A DNA stretch of 64,000 nt from Limnohabitans sp. (lineage in GTDB: Bacteria; Pseudomonadota; Gammaproteobacteria; Burkholderiales; Burkholderiaceae_C). Shown here one piece after another: positions 16,963 through 26,940 of this stretch; the stretch's first letter is position 1, and each line of letters opens with the position of its first letter. The translations under genes and the position numbers were made by a program. Location of the stretch: positions 124,001 to 188,000 of the forward strand of contig NZ_JAAVVW010000003.1 in assembly GCF_023910625.1 (NCBI RefSeq). The letters are read 5' to 3'. The notes beneath the pieces are model-generated. The model had not been told where the DNA came from. It saw only the letters and a program-made list of their open reading frames with translations, and ran no database searches.

Positions 16963-19149
16963 TCAAGCGGTGGGCAAGCTGCCGTAACTTTTGATCCCGG
17001 CCCGGATCAGGTCGGTGCCAATGTCCAAGGCCCAGGCCGCGCAGGCAGCCACGAGCATGTCGCTGGTGTTCAGACTGCCCGTTTTCAAAAGCCGCGCCAC
17101 GGCCGGTCGTTGGCTTGCCAGCACCAGGTGTTCTTTGGGGCCCTGGGCCAGCACCAGCTGGCCTTCGCGCCAAAACCCCACGCGGTGACCTGCGCTGCGG
17201 TGCGCTTGCAAGCGGGTGTTGTGCTCATCGTCGGCATAAAACATCACACTCCCATCGCAGTAATCCGCTAGAGCGGCCACTTCGGGGTCGGCGGCGTTCA
17301 GCACCGCCGTACCCTCGGGCAACACCACATCGATTTGGGTGCGGATGTAGCCTGGCATTTTTTCATCACCGCCCGGGTACAGGTCATCCAGACCGGTGGC
17401 GCGGGGCATGCGGGTGACGATGCCAATCTGGCAGCGGTCATACGGCAGGCCTTGGGCCAGCAGATGGCGGGCATCGCTTTCGAAAACGGCCGCTTGCACG
17501 CCCCGGTTGATCAGCAAACGCTGCGCTTGGGCCCAGTCCATGCCGTCCTGGGTGGGCAGTTGGCGTTGGTTCAAGAACAAGCCGTTGGCGCACGACAGTC
17601 CGGTGTGAAGACCCAACAGGTGCAGCAACCACGCGAGCAATTGCGCAGGTTGGGTGGTGTCGCCATCGCCGATCAGGCCCACGACCGGAATGCGGCCATT
17701 GTCTTCGGGCTTGAACAGGTGGTTGGCAATGGCCTGGCCCACCGGGCGGGGCTGGCCTGTGGCGGGTTTGAGGTGCATCAGCAGGCCCGGGCCGGCATTG
17801 ACCTCGACCACCGCGCCGCCTTGCGGCCCCAAGGGCTTGGAGATGTCTTCCACCACCAGGTCAACACCGGCGATGTCCAAGCCCACCACGCGCGCGGCCA
17901 GCACCGCTTGGGCGGCCACATCGGGGTGCACCAGGTCGGTCACGTCCATCGACATGTTGCCGGTGCGCATGATGAGCACGCTGCGGCCCGCCTCGGGCAC
18001 GCTGCCTGCGTTCAGGCCTTGGCGCTTGAGCTCCAGCACCGAGGTGGTGTGGTCTTCCAGGCGGATGGTGTCCAGGGGAAAGTCTTCTTCTTCGCCCCGG
18101 CGCGGGTCGGAGTTGATTTGCAGTTCGATCAGTTGTTGCACGGTGTGCACGCCATCGCCCACCACGCTGGCGGTTTCGCCTTTGTTGATCGCCACCACTT
18201 GGTCACCCACCACCAGCAGGCGGTGTTCCTGGCCCAAAATGAAACGCTCGACGATGACCTCGCTGCCTTCGGCCAAGGCGATGCCATAGGCCGCTTCGAT
18301 GTCTTCCTGGCGTGACAGTTCGAGCGACACCCCCCGGGCATGGTTGCCATCGGTGGGCTTGACGCAGACCGGCAGGCCAATGTCCTGGGCCGCGGTCCAG
18401 GCCGCTTGCGGGCTGTCGACGATCTGGCCTTCGGGTACGGGCACACCACACATGCTCAGCAGCTGCTTGGTCAGGTCCTTGTCTTTGGAGATGCCTTCGG
18501 CAATCGCGCTGGTGCGATCGGTCTCGGCGGTCCAGATGCGACGCTGGCGCTGGCCATAGCCCAGCTGCACCAAGTTGCCATCGTTCAGGCGAATGCTCGG
18601 GATGCCCCGGTCGGCGGCTGCATCGACGATGCTGGCGGTACTCGGGCCAATGCACAGGCTGTCCACCATTTGGGTCAGTTGGGCGATGTGCGCAGTGACA
18701 TCAAAAGCCTGGTCTGAAATGGCGGCCAGAATCAAATCGCGTGCACTGTGCAGGGCCTGACGGCTCACGGCTTCATGACGGGTGCGGATGACAACCTTGT
18801 AAACACCCCGGGGCCCAGCTTCGCGGGCTTTGCCAAAACCGGTTTGCATGCCGGCGCGTGTTTGCAGCTCCAGCGCCACATGCTCCAGAATGTGACCCGG
18901 CCAGGTGCCTTCTTGCAGCCGCTTCAAAAAGCCGCCACGCTCGCCCACACTGCAGCGGTGCTCGACCAGGCCGGGCAGCCAAGCCGCCAGACGCTCTGCG
19001 AAGCCGGGCAGGGTGTTGGAGGGGCAGTCTTCCAGGTCGCCGATGTCGATCAGGGCTTCGATGACCGGGCGGTAAGTCCAGATGTTGGGGCCGCGCAATG
19101 GGGTCATGCGCAGGAACTGAATGGGGTGGGGTGTGGGGTGTGCGCTCAT
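16963..19149 (-). CDS. CphA2-like cyanophycin synthetase paralogue with degenerate Mur-ligase domain
   Basis: 728 residues. The N-terminal and ATP-grasp parts align throughout with CphA next door (SAIAEGISKDKDLTKQLL, VCVKPTDGNHARGVSLEL, EVNAGPGLLMH). In the C-terminal part the position of the P-loop GTNGKTTT reads GDGDTTQP (about 494-501), so the second ATP site is lost, and the protein is about 130 residues shorter than CphA. That matches cyanobacterial CphA2, which polymerises beta-Asp-Arg dipeptides with one ATP site; betaproteobacteria are known to carry a similar cphA/cphA' pair. Dipeptide recycling is therefore likely but inferred. The start faces the divergent ABC transporter gene across 175 bases. 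Confidence 0.9.
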   Translation of the reverse strand: MSAHPTPHPIQFLRMTPLRGPNIWTYRPVIEALIDIGDLEDCPSNTLPGFAERLAAWLPGLVEHRCSVGERGGFLKRLQEGTWPGHILEHVALELQTRAGMQTGFGKAREAGPRGVYKVVIRTRHEAVSRQALHSARDLILAAISDQAFDVTAHIAQLTQMVDSLCIGPSTASIVDAAADRGIPSIRLNDGNLVQLGYGQRQRRIWTAETDRTSAIAEGISKDKDLTKQLLSMCGVPVPEGQIVDSPQAAWTAAQDIGLPVCVKPTDGNHARGVSLELSRQEDIEAAYGIALAEGSEVIVERFILGQEHRLLVVGDQVVAINKGETASVVGDGVHTVQQLIELQINSDPRRGEEEDFPLDTIRLEDHTTSVLELKRQGLNAGSVPEAGRSVLIMRTGNMSMDVTDLVHPDVAAQAVLAARVVGLDIAGVDLVVEDISKPLGPQGGAVVEVNAGPGLLMHLKPATGQPRPVGQAIANHLFKPEDNGRIPVVGLIGDGDTTQPAQLLAWLLHLLGLHTGLSCANGLFLNQRQLPTQDGMDWAQAQRLLINRGVQAAVFESDARHLLAQGLPYDRCQIGIVTRMPRATGLDDLYPGGDEKMPGYIRTQIDVVLPEGTAVLNAADPEVAALADYCDGSVMFYADDEHNTRLQAHRSAGHRVGFWREGQLVLAQGPKEHLVLASQRPAVARLLKTGSLNTSDMLVAACAAWALDIGTDLIRAGIKSYGSLPTA

Positions 19150-19324
19150 GCTTTGGGGGTGCAGCGATAGAATTGTCGCTCGATCGCGGGGATGTCCAGC
19201 GTTTGGGCGGAAAGCTCAAGGTTCAACAGGGGCATGGCTTGGACAGGCGGTGTCAACCGGGTTCGAAGTGTGTTTTTTTCGTCGCGCCACCGGGGCGCAA
19301 CGGGTTCTTTGGGGTTCAGCCTTC

Positions 19325-21646
19325 ATGTCTTCAGTACTTTCTTCTGCATCTTGTCGTTCGGTTGTGCCGGACGAGTGGCAAGCAGAAGTGCAATCGAGGC
19401 TGCAACCCGATGAAAACGCTACAGCCTGGGTTCTGGTTGACCTGAATGCGGCACTGAAGTTCCACAAAATCGCTTTGATTTTGACCGATCGGCGCATCCT
19501 CACGGCCCATCTGAGTGAAAAAAATTGGCAAAGCTGGTCCTTGGCACAAGGCCAGCGGTTGCGCCAGACGGACCACGCCGGGGTCGGGCAGCTGGAGTTG
19601 AGGGATGTGCAAGGCCGCCTGGCGGTTTGGCGCTTTACGCTGGGCCTGCAAGACGCGGTGTTTCGCTGGGTGGCGCAGTTCGAGGCGCAGCAAAGCCACC
19701 GTGCCCAAAGCCCGGACAGTGTGCCCGCCGACCTGCAAGGGCGACCTTTGCAGGCGGCCCATGTGTTGGTGTGCCCGGTGTGCCAGGCCAGCTTGTCCGA
19801 GGACGATGACGAGTGCCCTGTCTGCAGCCGGGAAGACCTGAACCCGCCGTCGACCTGGACCCTGCTCAAACTCTGGCGCTTTGCCCGGCCTTACAAGCGC
19901 TCTTTGCTGATCGGCTTTTTGCTGACCCTGGCCTCGACCGCCGCCACGCTGGTGCCGCCTTACCTGACCATGCCCTTGATGGACGAGGTGCTGATCCCTT
20001 ACCAGAACGGGGCCGACATCGACCCGGGCCTGGTGTCCCTGTACCTGCTGGGTTTGCTCGCTTCGGGTTTGCTGGCCTGGGGCCTGGGCTGGGCCAAAAC
20101 CTACATCCTCGCGCTGGTGTCCGAGCGCATCGGTTCCGATTTGCGCACCAGCACTTATGAGCATTTACTCAAACTTTCGCTGGAGTATTTCGGCGGACGG
20201 CGCACCGGTGATTTGATCGCGCGCATCGGCAGCGAAACCGACCGCATCAACGTGTTTTTGTCACTGCACCTGCTGGACTTTGCCACCGATGTGCTGATGA
20301 TTTTGATGACGGCTGTCATCTTGTTTTACATCAACCCCACGTTGGCGCTGGTGACCTTGTTGCCGCTGCCCTTCATTGGCTGGCTGATCCACGTGGTGCG
20401 CGAAAGACTGCGCACCGGCTTTGAAAAAATCGACCGCGTTTGGGCCGAGGTGACCAACGTGCTGACCGACACCATCCCTGGCATCCGGGTGGTCAAAGCC
20501 TTTGCACAGGAGGACCGCGAAGCCCAGCGCTTCAAGGACGCCAACGCGCACAACCTGCAAGTCAACGACCGACTCAACCGCGTCTGGTCGCTGTTCTCGC
20601 CCACGGTGACACTGATGACCGAAATCGGCTTGCTGGTGGTCTGGGGCTTTGGTATCTGGTTGGTGTCGGACAACCAAATCACCGTGGGTGTGCTGACCGC
20701 GTTTTTGGCCTACATCGGGCGGTTTTACAGTCGTCTCGATGCCATGAGCCGCATCGTCTCGAACACCCAAAAAGCAGCCGCCGGGGCCAAGCGGATATTT
20801 GACATCCTAGACCATGTCTCCAGCGTGCCCGAGCCGATCAACCCCGTGGCTTTGCCAGCCCATGTCCAAGGCCACATCAGGCTGCGCGATGCGGGCTTTC
20901 GTTATGGCAACCGGGCCGTGATCCGCCAGCTCAATCTTGACATCCAGCCTGGCCAGATGATCGGTCTGGTGGGCCACAGTGGCTCGGGCAAGAGCACGCT
21001 GGTCAATTTGATCTGCCGCTTTTACGACCTGAGCGAAGGGGCCATCGAACTTGACGGCACCGACATCCGCCAGCTGAAGGTGGCCGACTACCGCCGTCAA
21101 ATTGGTTTGGTGCTGCAAGAGCCATTTTTGTTCTTCGGCACCATCGCCGACAACATCGCATACGGCAAGCCTGACGCCACCCGTGAAGAGATCGTGGCCG
21201 CAGCCCGCGCCGCGCATGCCCACGAGTTCATTTTGCGCATGCCTCAGGGCTACGACTCGCTGGTGGGCGAGCGCGGCCAGGGCCTGTCGGGTGGCGAGCG
21301 CCAGCGCATCTCGATTGCGCGGGCCTTGCTCATCAACCCGCGCATCCTGATCTTGGACGAGGCCACTTCTGCGGTGGACACCGAAACCGAAAAAGAAATC
21401 CAAAAAGCGCTGGACAACCTGGTGCGCGGGCGCACCACGATTGCCATCGCGCACCGTTTGTCCACTTTGCGCAAGGCCGACCGTTTGGTGGTCATGGACA
21501 AAGGGGTGGTGGTCGAAGAGGGCACGCACGACGTGCTCATGGAGGCCCAAGGCGCTTACTGGCGCTTGTACGAAGCGCAGCAGCGCCAGGCCGAAGCGGT
21601 GGCGGTGCTCGGCGGCAGCGACGAGGACAAAAAGGTGAGCGCATGA
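19325..21646 (+). CDS. Cyanophycin-linked ABC transporter (fused permease/ATPase with zinc ribbon)
   Basis: 773 residues from ATG 19325; the longer frame from 19121 runs antisense into cphA2 and was rejected. Residues 1-120 form a soluble domain that may be PH-like. A zinc ribbon follows at about 150-167 (CPVCQ and CPVCSRED), then a six-helix exporter domain from about 190 and a nucleotide-binding domain with GHSGSGKST, LSGGERQRISIARAL and ILILDEATSAVD. From memory, this architecture beside cphA with a DUF1854 protein is a recognised cyanophycin-associated family of unknown cargo. It overlaps the DUF1854 gene by four bases (ATGA). The exporter-type fold suggests outward movement or a lipid/peptide flippase; the substrate is not known. 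Confidence 0.9.
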   Translation: MSSVLSSASCRSVVPDEWQAEVQSRLQPDENATAWVLVDLNAALKFHKIALILTDRRILTAHLSEKNWQSWSLAQGQRLRQTDHAGVGQLELRDVQGRLAVWRFTLGLQDAVFRWVAQFEAQQSHRAQSPDSVPADLQGRPLQAAHVLVCPVCQASLSEDDDECPVCSREDLNPPSTWTLLKLWRFARPYKRSLLIGFLLTLASTAATLVPPYLTMPLMDEVLIPYQNGADIDPGLVSLYLLGLLASGLLAWGLGWAKTYILALVSERIGSDLRTSTYEHLLKLSLEYFGGRRTGDLIARIGSETDRINVFLSLHLLDFATDVLMILMTAVILFYINPTLALVTLLPLPFIGWLIHVVRERLRTGFEKIDRVWAEVTNVLTDTIPGIRVVKAFAQEDREAQRFKDANAHNLQVNDRLNRVWSLFSPTVTLMTEIGLLVVWGFGIWLVSDNQITVGVLTAFLAYIGRFYSRLDAMSRIVSNTQKAAAGAKRIFDILDHVSSVPEPINPVALPAHVQGHIRLRDAGFRYGNRAVIRQLNLDIQPGQMIGLVGHSGSGKSTLVNLICRFYDLSEGAIELDGTDIRQLKVADYRRQIGLVLQEPFLFFGTIADNIAYGKPDATREEIVAAARAAHAHEFILRMPQGYDSLVGERGQGLSGGERQRISIARALLINPRILILDEATSAVDTETEKEIQKALDNLVRGRTTIAIAHRLSTLRKADRLVVMDKGVVVEEGTHDVLMEAQGAYWRLYEAQQRQAEAVAVLGGSDEDKKVSA

Positions 21647-22107
21647 CCCCGTTTGATTTGCAACGCGATGCTTTTGGCCGTTGGGTGCTGGTCTTGGCCG
21701 ATGGCACGCGCCACAGCCCGGTGACGGCTGTGCGCGCCTATCCGGTCTCGGCCCCTGACCAAGGCGTGGCCTTGATAGACGCCGATGGTCACGAGCTGCA
21801 GTGGGTGCCCAACCTGTTGGCACTCGCGCCTGACCTGCAGGCCACGCTTCGAGAGGCCGTGGACGAGCGAGAGTTTTTGCCACAAATCCTGCGCCTGGAC
21901 ACCGTGAGCAGCCTGCTCACGCCCAGCACCTGGACGGTGCAGACCGATCGGGGCACCACGCAATTCATGCTCAAAGGCGAGGAAGACATCCGCCGCCTGA
22001 CAGGCACTGTGCTGCTGATCAACGACGCCAATGGCGTGCAGTACATGATCCGAGATTTGGCGGCCATGGACAAACACTCGCGCAAATTGTTGGATCGTTT
22101 TCTCTGA
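21643..22107 (+). CDS. DUF1854 protein, cyanophycin-associated
   Basis: 154 residues, start ATG 21643 overlapping the transporter stop (ATGA), so translation is coupled. The protein has no membrane segment or signal peptide. Conserved-looking parts are RDAFGRWVLVLADG, HSPVTAVRAYPVSAP, PQILRLDTVSSLLTPSTW and the end GVQYMIRDLAAMDKHSRKLL. I recognise the DUF1854 family, which accompanies the cphA-linked ABC transporter in Burkholderiales. No function is established. An accessory or regulatory subunit of the transporter is the simplest guess. Confidence 0.82.
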   Translation: MTPFDLQRDAFGRWVLVLADGTRHSPVTAVRAYPVSAPDQGVALIDADGHELQWVPNLLALAPDLQATLREAVDEREFLPQILRLDTVSSLLTPSTWTVQTDRGTTQFMLKGEEDIRRLTGTVLLINDANGVQYMIRDLAAMDKHSRKLLDRFL

Positions 22108-22113
22108 GCGATT

Positions 22114-23478
22114 TCACAGGGGCCAGACCGAGCCGTGCTCGGGCACCAAGGCGCGCCATTTGATCTCGTGCTCGATGCGCTGGCGCAGCATGTCGGATGC
22201 CTCGCGTTCGCCGTGCACCACATACACCTGAGCCGGTGCACTGGGCATTTTGTGCAGCCAGCTGATCAACTGGTTGCCGTCGGCGTGGGCCGAGGCCGAC
22301 TCGATTTGTGCCACCTCGGCGCGTACCGCCACATCCTGCGCGTGGATGCGGATGGCGTTGCGGCCGCTGGCCAAGGCCGCCCCGCGTGTGCCAGGGGCCT
22401 GATAACCCGTCAGGATGATCATGTTGCGGTGGTCTCCCGCGTATTGCGTCAAGTGGTGCAAGACGCGCCCGCCCGTGGCCATGCCGCTGGCCGCCAGGAT
22501 GACCATGGGGCCATGCCGTTTGGCCAGCGACTTCGATTGCTCAGGTGTTTCCAGCATGGTGGCCACATGGTCCATGTTGTGCACCTCTTGCACACTCAGG
22601 CGGTGCTCGCCAGGATGGCGCTCAAACAGGGCGGTGGAGTGGATCGCCATCGGACTGTCCAGAAAAATCGGCAAACTCTTGGGGATTTGTCCCGCCGCCT
22701 TGAGTTGTGCGATGGTGTGCAGCACAGCCTGGGCCCGCCCCACGGCAAAGACCGGCACCACGGCCACGCCGCCGCGTGCGGCCAGTTTTTTCAACAGCGG
22801 CCCCAGTTCCTCAAACACGTTTCCCCTGGGGTGCTGGCGGTCGCCATAGGTCGATTCGATCAAGACCGTGTCGGCCTGAGGGGGCGGCTCGGGCGGGTTC
22901 ATCAGCGGGTCGTCAGGGCGGCCCAGATCGCCCGAAAAAAGGATGCGCCGCCCACCCACATCCAACAGCAAACTGGCCGCGCCCAGAATGTGCCCCGCAG
23001 GCTGAAAGCGGGCCTTCCAGCCACGGATGGGCTCGAACCACTGGCCTTGCCTTTCGGCATGCAAATGCCGCAGGCTCTGGATGGCCTCTTGTTTGGTGTA
23101 CAGCGGCAGGGCCGGTGCGTGTTTGGAAAAACCGTGCCGATTGGCAAAAAACGCGTCCTCCTCCTGGATGTACCCGCTGTCGGGCAGCAAAATGCTGGCC
23201 AGATCGCAAGTGGCCGAGGTGGCGTGCACCCGACCCCGAAAACCGTTTTTGACCAGCAAGGGCAAGTACCCGCTGTGGTCCAGGTGCGCATGTGTCAGCA
23301 CCACCGCATCGATGTTTGCCGGGTTGGCGGGCAGGGGGTTCCAGTTGCGCAGGCGCAGTTGTTTGTAGCCCTGAAACAGCCCGCAATCAACCAGCAGCCG
23401 CTTCTGGTTGTGCTCGATCAGGTACTTGGAGCCAGTGACTGTGTCGGCTCCGCCGAGGAAGGTGATGGTGGCGCTCAT
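22114..23478 (-). CDS. Beta-CASP metallo-beta-lactamase-fold nuclease (YSH1/RNA-processing exonuclease family)
   Basis: 454 residues from ATG 23478 (an ATG three codons further upstream also exists). MBL fold start ITFLGGADTVTGSKYLIE, metal motif THAHLDHSGYLP, then a GGRRILFSGDLGRPDDPLM segment with IESTYGDRQHP. The beta-CASP domain carries PVFAVGRAQAVLH and IILTGYQAPGTRG, and the C-terminal metal ligand region is SAHADGNQLISWL with QVYVVHGE. Members cleave RNA endo- or exonucleolytically. It runs toward the DUF1854 gene, with only six bases between the stops. Confidence 0.92.
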   Translation of the reverse strand: MSATITFLGGADTVTGSKYLIEHNQKRLLVDCGLFQGYKQLRLRNWNPLPANPANIDAVVLTHAHLDHSGYLPLLVKNGFRGRVHATSATCDLASILLPDSGYIQEEDAFFANRHGFSKHAPALPLYTKQEAIQSLRHLHAERQGQWFEPIRGWKARFQPAGHILGAASLLLDVGGRRILFSGDLGRPDDPLMNPPEPPPQADTVLIESTYGDRQHPRGNVFEELGPLLKKLAARGGVAVVPVFAVGRAQAVLHTIAQLKAAGQIPKSLPIFLDSPMAIHSTALFERHPGEHRLSVQEVHNMDHVATMLETPEQSKSLAKRHGPMVILAASGMATGGRVLHHLTQYAGDHRNMIILTGYQAPGTRGAALASGRNAIRIHAQDVAVRAEVAQIESASAHADGNQLISWLHKMPSAPAQVYVVHGEREASDMLRQRIEHEIKWRALVPEHGSVWPL

Positions 23479-23538
23479 GCATGGCATGCTGCGCCGAAAA
23501 CCAAGCAGCCAGATTGATCAGAGTCAAACAAGCACCGA

Positions 23539-23614
23539 AGTGCGAGAGGGGCTGCGGCGGGTGACGATTTTTGCGTACCCGCCATGAGGAACCCGCCGCA
23601 GCCCCTCTCGCACT
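23539..23614. repeat. 24-base perfect inverted repeat between dnaJ and the beta-CASP gene
   Basis: The left arm at 23539-23562 reads AGTGCGAGAGGGGCTGCGGC then GGGT; the right arm at 23591-23614 is its exact reverse complement, with a 28-base AT-richer loop. There is no T run, so it is not a classical intrinsic terminator. It lies 65 bases after the dnaJ stop and 61 bases before the nuclease gene, both on the minus strand. It could be an RNA-processing or attenuating hairpin, or one copy of a dispersed palindromic repeat; no second copy is in this window. Confidence 0.8.
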
Positions 23615-23679
23615 GCTCGAAGGGAGGCGGTCGACTCAAAAGCCTGCGCCCGGCGACATTCGAAGTTCCGACCTGAGCG

Positions 23680-24822
23680 TCAGCCCCCGAAGAAGCCTTT
23701 CAACTTATCCGTCCAGCCTTCGCCGCTGGGCTGGTGTTTACCGCCACCTTTGGAGAGCGACTCCTCAAACTCCTTGAGCAGTTTCTTCTGGTGCTCGGTG
23801 AGCTTGACCGGTGTCTCTACGGTGATGTGGCAATACAGGTCGCCCGGGTAGCTGCCGCGCACGCCTTTGATTCCCTTGCCTCGCAAACGAAACTGCTTGC
23901 CCGTCTGTGTTCCTTCCGGAATGTCGATGGCAGCTTTGCCGCCCAGGGTGGGCACTTCGATCTCTCCGCCCAGCGCAGCTTTGGAAAAGCTGATCGGCAC
24001 CGCGCAGTGCAGGTCGTCCCCATCGCGCTCGAAGATGTCATGCTTTTTCAAGCGGATTTCGATGAACAGATCACCGGGTGGGCCGCCATTCGTGCCGGGC
24101 TCTCCATTGCCCGCGCTGCGGATGCGCATGCCGTCGTCGATACCGGCCGGAATTTTGACTTCCAGCGTTTTTTGTTTCTTGACCTTGCCTTGCCCATGGC
24201 AGGTGCCGCAAGGGTCGGGAATGATCTTGCCGGTGCCCCGGCAGTGCGGGCAGGTTTGCTGCACACTGAAAAAGCCCTGGCGCATTTGCACTTGACCTTG
24301 GCCTTGGCAAGTCGAGCAGGTCTTGGCGCTGGTGCCCGGCTTGGCCCCCGTGCCGTGGCAGGTGTCGCACTCGTCCCAGCTCGGTATGCGCAGTTGCGAG
24401 TCCTTGCCGTTGGCCGCTTCTTCGAGGGTGATTTCCATCGCGTAGCTCAGATCGGCACCACGAAACACCTGTCGCCCCCCACCGCGCCCACCGCGAGCTT
24501 GCCCGCCGAAGATGTCACCAAAGATGTCGCCAAACGCATCACCAAAACCGCCAAAGCCTTCGGCTCCGCCTCGCATATTCGGGTCGACACCGGCGTGTCC
24601 GTGCTGGTCGTAGGCCGCGCGTTTTTGCGGGTCCGACAGCATTTCGTAGGCTTGCTTGACTTCTTTGAATTTGCCTTCAGCTTCTTTGGCCTTGGCGTCT
24701 TCGCCCTGGTTGCGGTCAGGGTGGTACTTCATCGCCAGCTTGCGATAAGCCTTTTTGATGTCTTCGTCCGTGGCGTTTTTGGCAACGCCCAGCACTTCGT
24801 AAAAATCTCGTTTTGTCGCCAT
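23680..24822 (-). CDS. dnaJ: Chaperone protein DnaJ
   Basis: 380 residues, full length. J domain with [17 protein letters not shown] (HPD at about 33-35), a Gly/Phe-rich linker (about 75-115), four zinc CxxCxGxG motifs ([42 protein letters not shown]) and the C-terminal substrate-binding domains. It stimulates DnaK ATPase and delivers unfolded clients. It follows dnaK after 102 bases on the same strand, in the order grpE-dnaK-dnaJ. A short GC hairpin lies in the dnaK-dnaJ spacer without a T run. Confidence 0.98.
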   Translation of the reverse strand: MATKRDFYEVLGVAKNATDEDIKKAYRKLAMKYHPDRNQGEDAKAKEAEGKFKEVKQAYEMLSDPQKRAAYDQHGHAGVDPNMRGGAEGFGGFGDAFGDIFGDIFGGQARGGRGGGRQVFRGADLSYAMEITLEEAANGKDSQLRIPSWDECDTCHGTGAKPGTSAKTCSTCQGQGQVQMRQGFFSVQQTCPHCRGTGKIIPDPCGTCHGQGKVKKQKTLEVKIPAGIDDGMRIRSAGNGEPGTNGGPPGDLFIEIRLKKHDIFERDGDDLHCAVPISFSKAALGGEIEVPTLGGKAAIDIPEGTQTGKQFRLRGKGIKGVRGSYPGDLYCHITVETPVKLTEHQKKLLKEFEESLSKGGGKHQPSGEGWTDKLKGFFGG

Positions 24823-24924
24823 GGGGCAAATCCAACCGTTAGAACAAGAACGCCGCGAAGGCGATTCAGTGGCCTGAATCAGCTTGCGCGGCGGGACTGC
24901 GGCCAGGCCGCAGAGGGTGGGGTC

Positions 24925-26853
24925 TTAGCCCTTTTTGACTTCCTTGACTTCCGCGTCCACCACATTGTCGTCTTGTGGCTTGGCTTCGGCGGCACCGGCA
25001 GCACCTGCGCTGGCGGCGGCTTGCTGCGCTTGCATGTCGGCATAGACCTTCTCGCCCAGCTTCTGGCTGGCCGTCATCAGGGCTTCGGTTTTGGCCTCGA
25101 TGGCCTCTTTGTCTTCGCCCTTCAAAACTTCCTCCAGGTCCTTGGCGGCTGTCTCGATGGCGTCTTTTTCAGACGCTTCAATCTTGTCGCCGTGCTCGGT
25201 CAGGCTCTTCTTGACGCTGTGCACCGCAGCTTCACCGGCGTTGCGGGCCTGCACGAGTTCGAGCTTTTTCTTGTCTTCGACGGCATTGAGCTCGGCGTCT
25301 TTCACCATTTGCTGGATTTCAGCTTCCGACAAGCCCGAGTTGGCCTTGATCGTGATTTTGTTTTCTTTGCCGGTGCCTTTGTCTTTGGCCCCAACGTGCA
25401 AGATGCCGTTGGCGTCGATGTCAAAAGACACTTCAATCTGGGGCGTGCCACGCGAAGCTGGCGGGATGCCTTCGAGGTTGAATTCGCCCAGCAATTTGTT
25501 GCCCGAGGCGATTTCGCGCTCACCCTGGAACACCTTGATCGTCACCGCTGGCTGGTTGTCTTCGGCGGTCGAGAAGGTCTGAGCAAACTTGGTTGGGATG
25601 GTGGTGTTCTTGGTGATCATCTTGGTCATCACGCCGCCCATGGTCTCAATGCCCAAAGACAAAGGCGTCACGTCCAGCAGCAACACATCGGTGCGGTCGC
25701 CCGACAAGACCTGGCCCTGGATCGCAGCGCCCACGGCCACAGCTTCGTCGGGGTTCACATCTTTGCGGGGCTCTTTGCCGAAGAACTCTTTGACCTTCTC
25801 TTGCACCTTGGGCATGCGGGACATGCCGCCAACCAAAATGATGTCGTCAATCTCGCCGACTGAGACGCCAGCGTCTTTGATGGCCGTGCGGCAAGGGGCG
25901 ATGGTGCGCTCGATCAGCTCTTCCACCAACTGCTCGAGTTTGGCGCGGGTCAGCTTGATGTTCAGGTGCTTGGGGCCGGTGGCGTCCGCTGTGATGTAAG
26001 GCAAGTTCACGTCGGTGGCCGCCGAGCTGGACAGCTCGATCTTGGCTTTTTCAGCGGCTTCTTTCAGGCGCTGCAGGGCCAGCACGTCCTTGGCCAGATC
26101 CACGCCGGATTCTTTTTTGAACTCGGTGATGATGTGGTCGATGATGCGCTGGTCAAAGTCTTCGCCGCCCAAGAAGGTGTCGCCGTTGGTCGACAACACT
26201 TCGAACTGCTTTTCGCCGTCCACGTCGGCAATTTCGATGATGGACACGTCGAACGTGCCGCCCCCCAAGTCATACACGGCGATCTTGCGGTCGCCTTTTT
26301 CTTGCTTGTCCAGGCCAAAGGCCAAGGCTGCAGCGGTGGGCTCGTTGATGATGCGCTTGACGTCCAAACCGGCAATGCGGCCCGCGTCTTTTGTGGCTTG
26401 ACGCTGTGCGTCGTTGAAATAAGCGGGCACCGTGATCACGGCCTCGGTCACTTCCTCGCCGAGGTAGTCTTCGGCAGTTTTCTTCATCTTGCGCAGAATT
26501 TCAGCGCTGATTTGTGGCGGGGCCAATTTGTTGCCACGCACTTCCACCCACGCATCGCCGTTGTCGGCTTTGGCGATGGTGTAGGGCATCAGGTCGATGT
26601 CTTTTTGGACTTCTTTTTCGGCGAACTTGCGGCCAATCAGGCGCTTGACCGCGTACAAGGTGTTCTTGGGGTTGGTGACCGCTTGGCGTTTGGCCGAAGC
26701 GCCGACCAGGATTTCGCCGTCTTCTTGGTAGGCAATGATCGACGGGGTGGTGCGAGCGCCTTCGGCGTTCTCGATCACTTTGGTCGTGTTGCCTTCCATG
26801 ATGGCCACGCACGAATTGGTGGTGCCCAAGTCAATACCGATGATTCTTCCCAT
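24925..26853 (-). CDS. dnaK: Chaperone protein DnaK (Hsp70)
   Basis: 642 residues from ATG 26853 ([20 protein letters not shown]); a longer in-frame start at 26919 adds 22 residues not seen in DnaK. ATPase domain motifs include [15 protein letters not shown] and [14 protein letters not shown]; the substrate domain begins near [14 protein letters not shown]; the C-terminus is the usual [14 protein letters not shown]. It is the central heat-shock chaperone with DnaJ and GrpE. In the 87-base spacer after grpE, CTTGAAA (26914-26920, minus strand) resembles a sigma-32 -35 element but has no convincing -10, so dnaK probably reads from the grpE promoter. Confidence 0.99.
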   Translation of the reverse strand: MGRIIGIDLGTTNSCVAIMEGNTTKVIENAEGARTTPSIIAYQEDGEILVGASAKRQAVTNPKNTLYAVKRLIGRKFAEKEVQKDIDLMPYTIAKADNGDAWVEVRGNKLAPPQISAEILRKMKKTAEDYLGEEVTEAVITVPAYFNDAQRQATKDAGRIAGLDVKRIINEPTAAALAFGLDKQEKGDRKIAVYDLGGGTFDVSIIEIADVDGEKQFEVLSTNGDTFLGGEDFDQRIIDHIITEFKKESGVDLAKDVLALQRLKEAAEKAKIELSSSAATDVNLPYITADATGPKHLNIKLTRAKLEQLVEELIERTIAPCRTAIKDAGVSVGEIDDIILVGGMSRMPKVQEKVKEFFGKEPRKDVNPDEAVAVGAAIQGQVLSGDRTDVLLLDVTPLSLGIETMGGVMTKMITKNTTIPTKFAQTFSTAEDNQPAVTIKVFQGEREIASGNKLLGEFNLEGIPPASRGTPQIEVSFDIDANGILHVGAKDKGTGKENKITIKANSGLSEAEIQQMVKDAELNAVEDKKKLELVQARNAGEAAVHSVKKSLTEHGDKIEASEKDAIETAAKDLEEVLKGEDKEAIEAKTEALMTASQKLGEKVYADMQAQQAAASAGAAGAAEAKPQDDNVVDAEVKEVKKG

Positions 26854-26940
26854 TTTGATGCTCCGAAATTGGTTAAAAGTGCAATGTTTTGCAATTGAGG
26901 CAGCCGGGACGCTTTTCAAGTCCCCTGCGCCGAAAAGGTT

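Noticed and set aside
24897..24913. GC-rich hairpin CTGCGGCCAGGCCGCAG between dnaK and dnaJ as terminator
   Set aside because: No T run follows and it lies inside an operon; it is at most an mRNA processing site.
23734..25863. A 709-codon plus-strand frame opposite dnaJ and dnaK
   Set aside because: It crosses two convincing minus-strand genes and has Phe/Leu/Gly-rich shadow composition without a domain.
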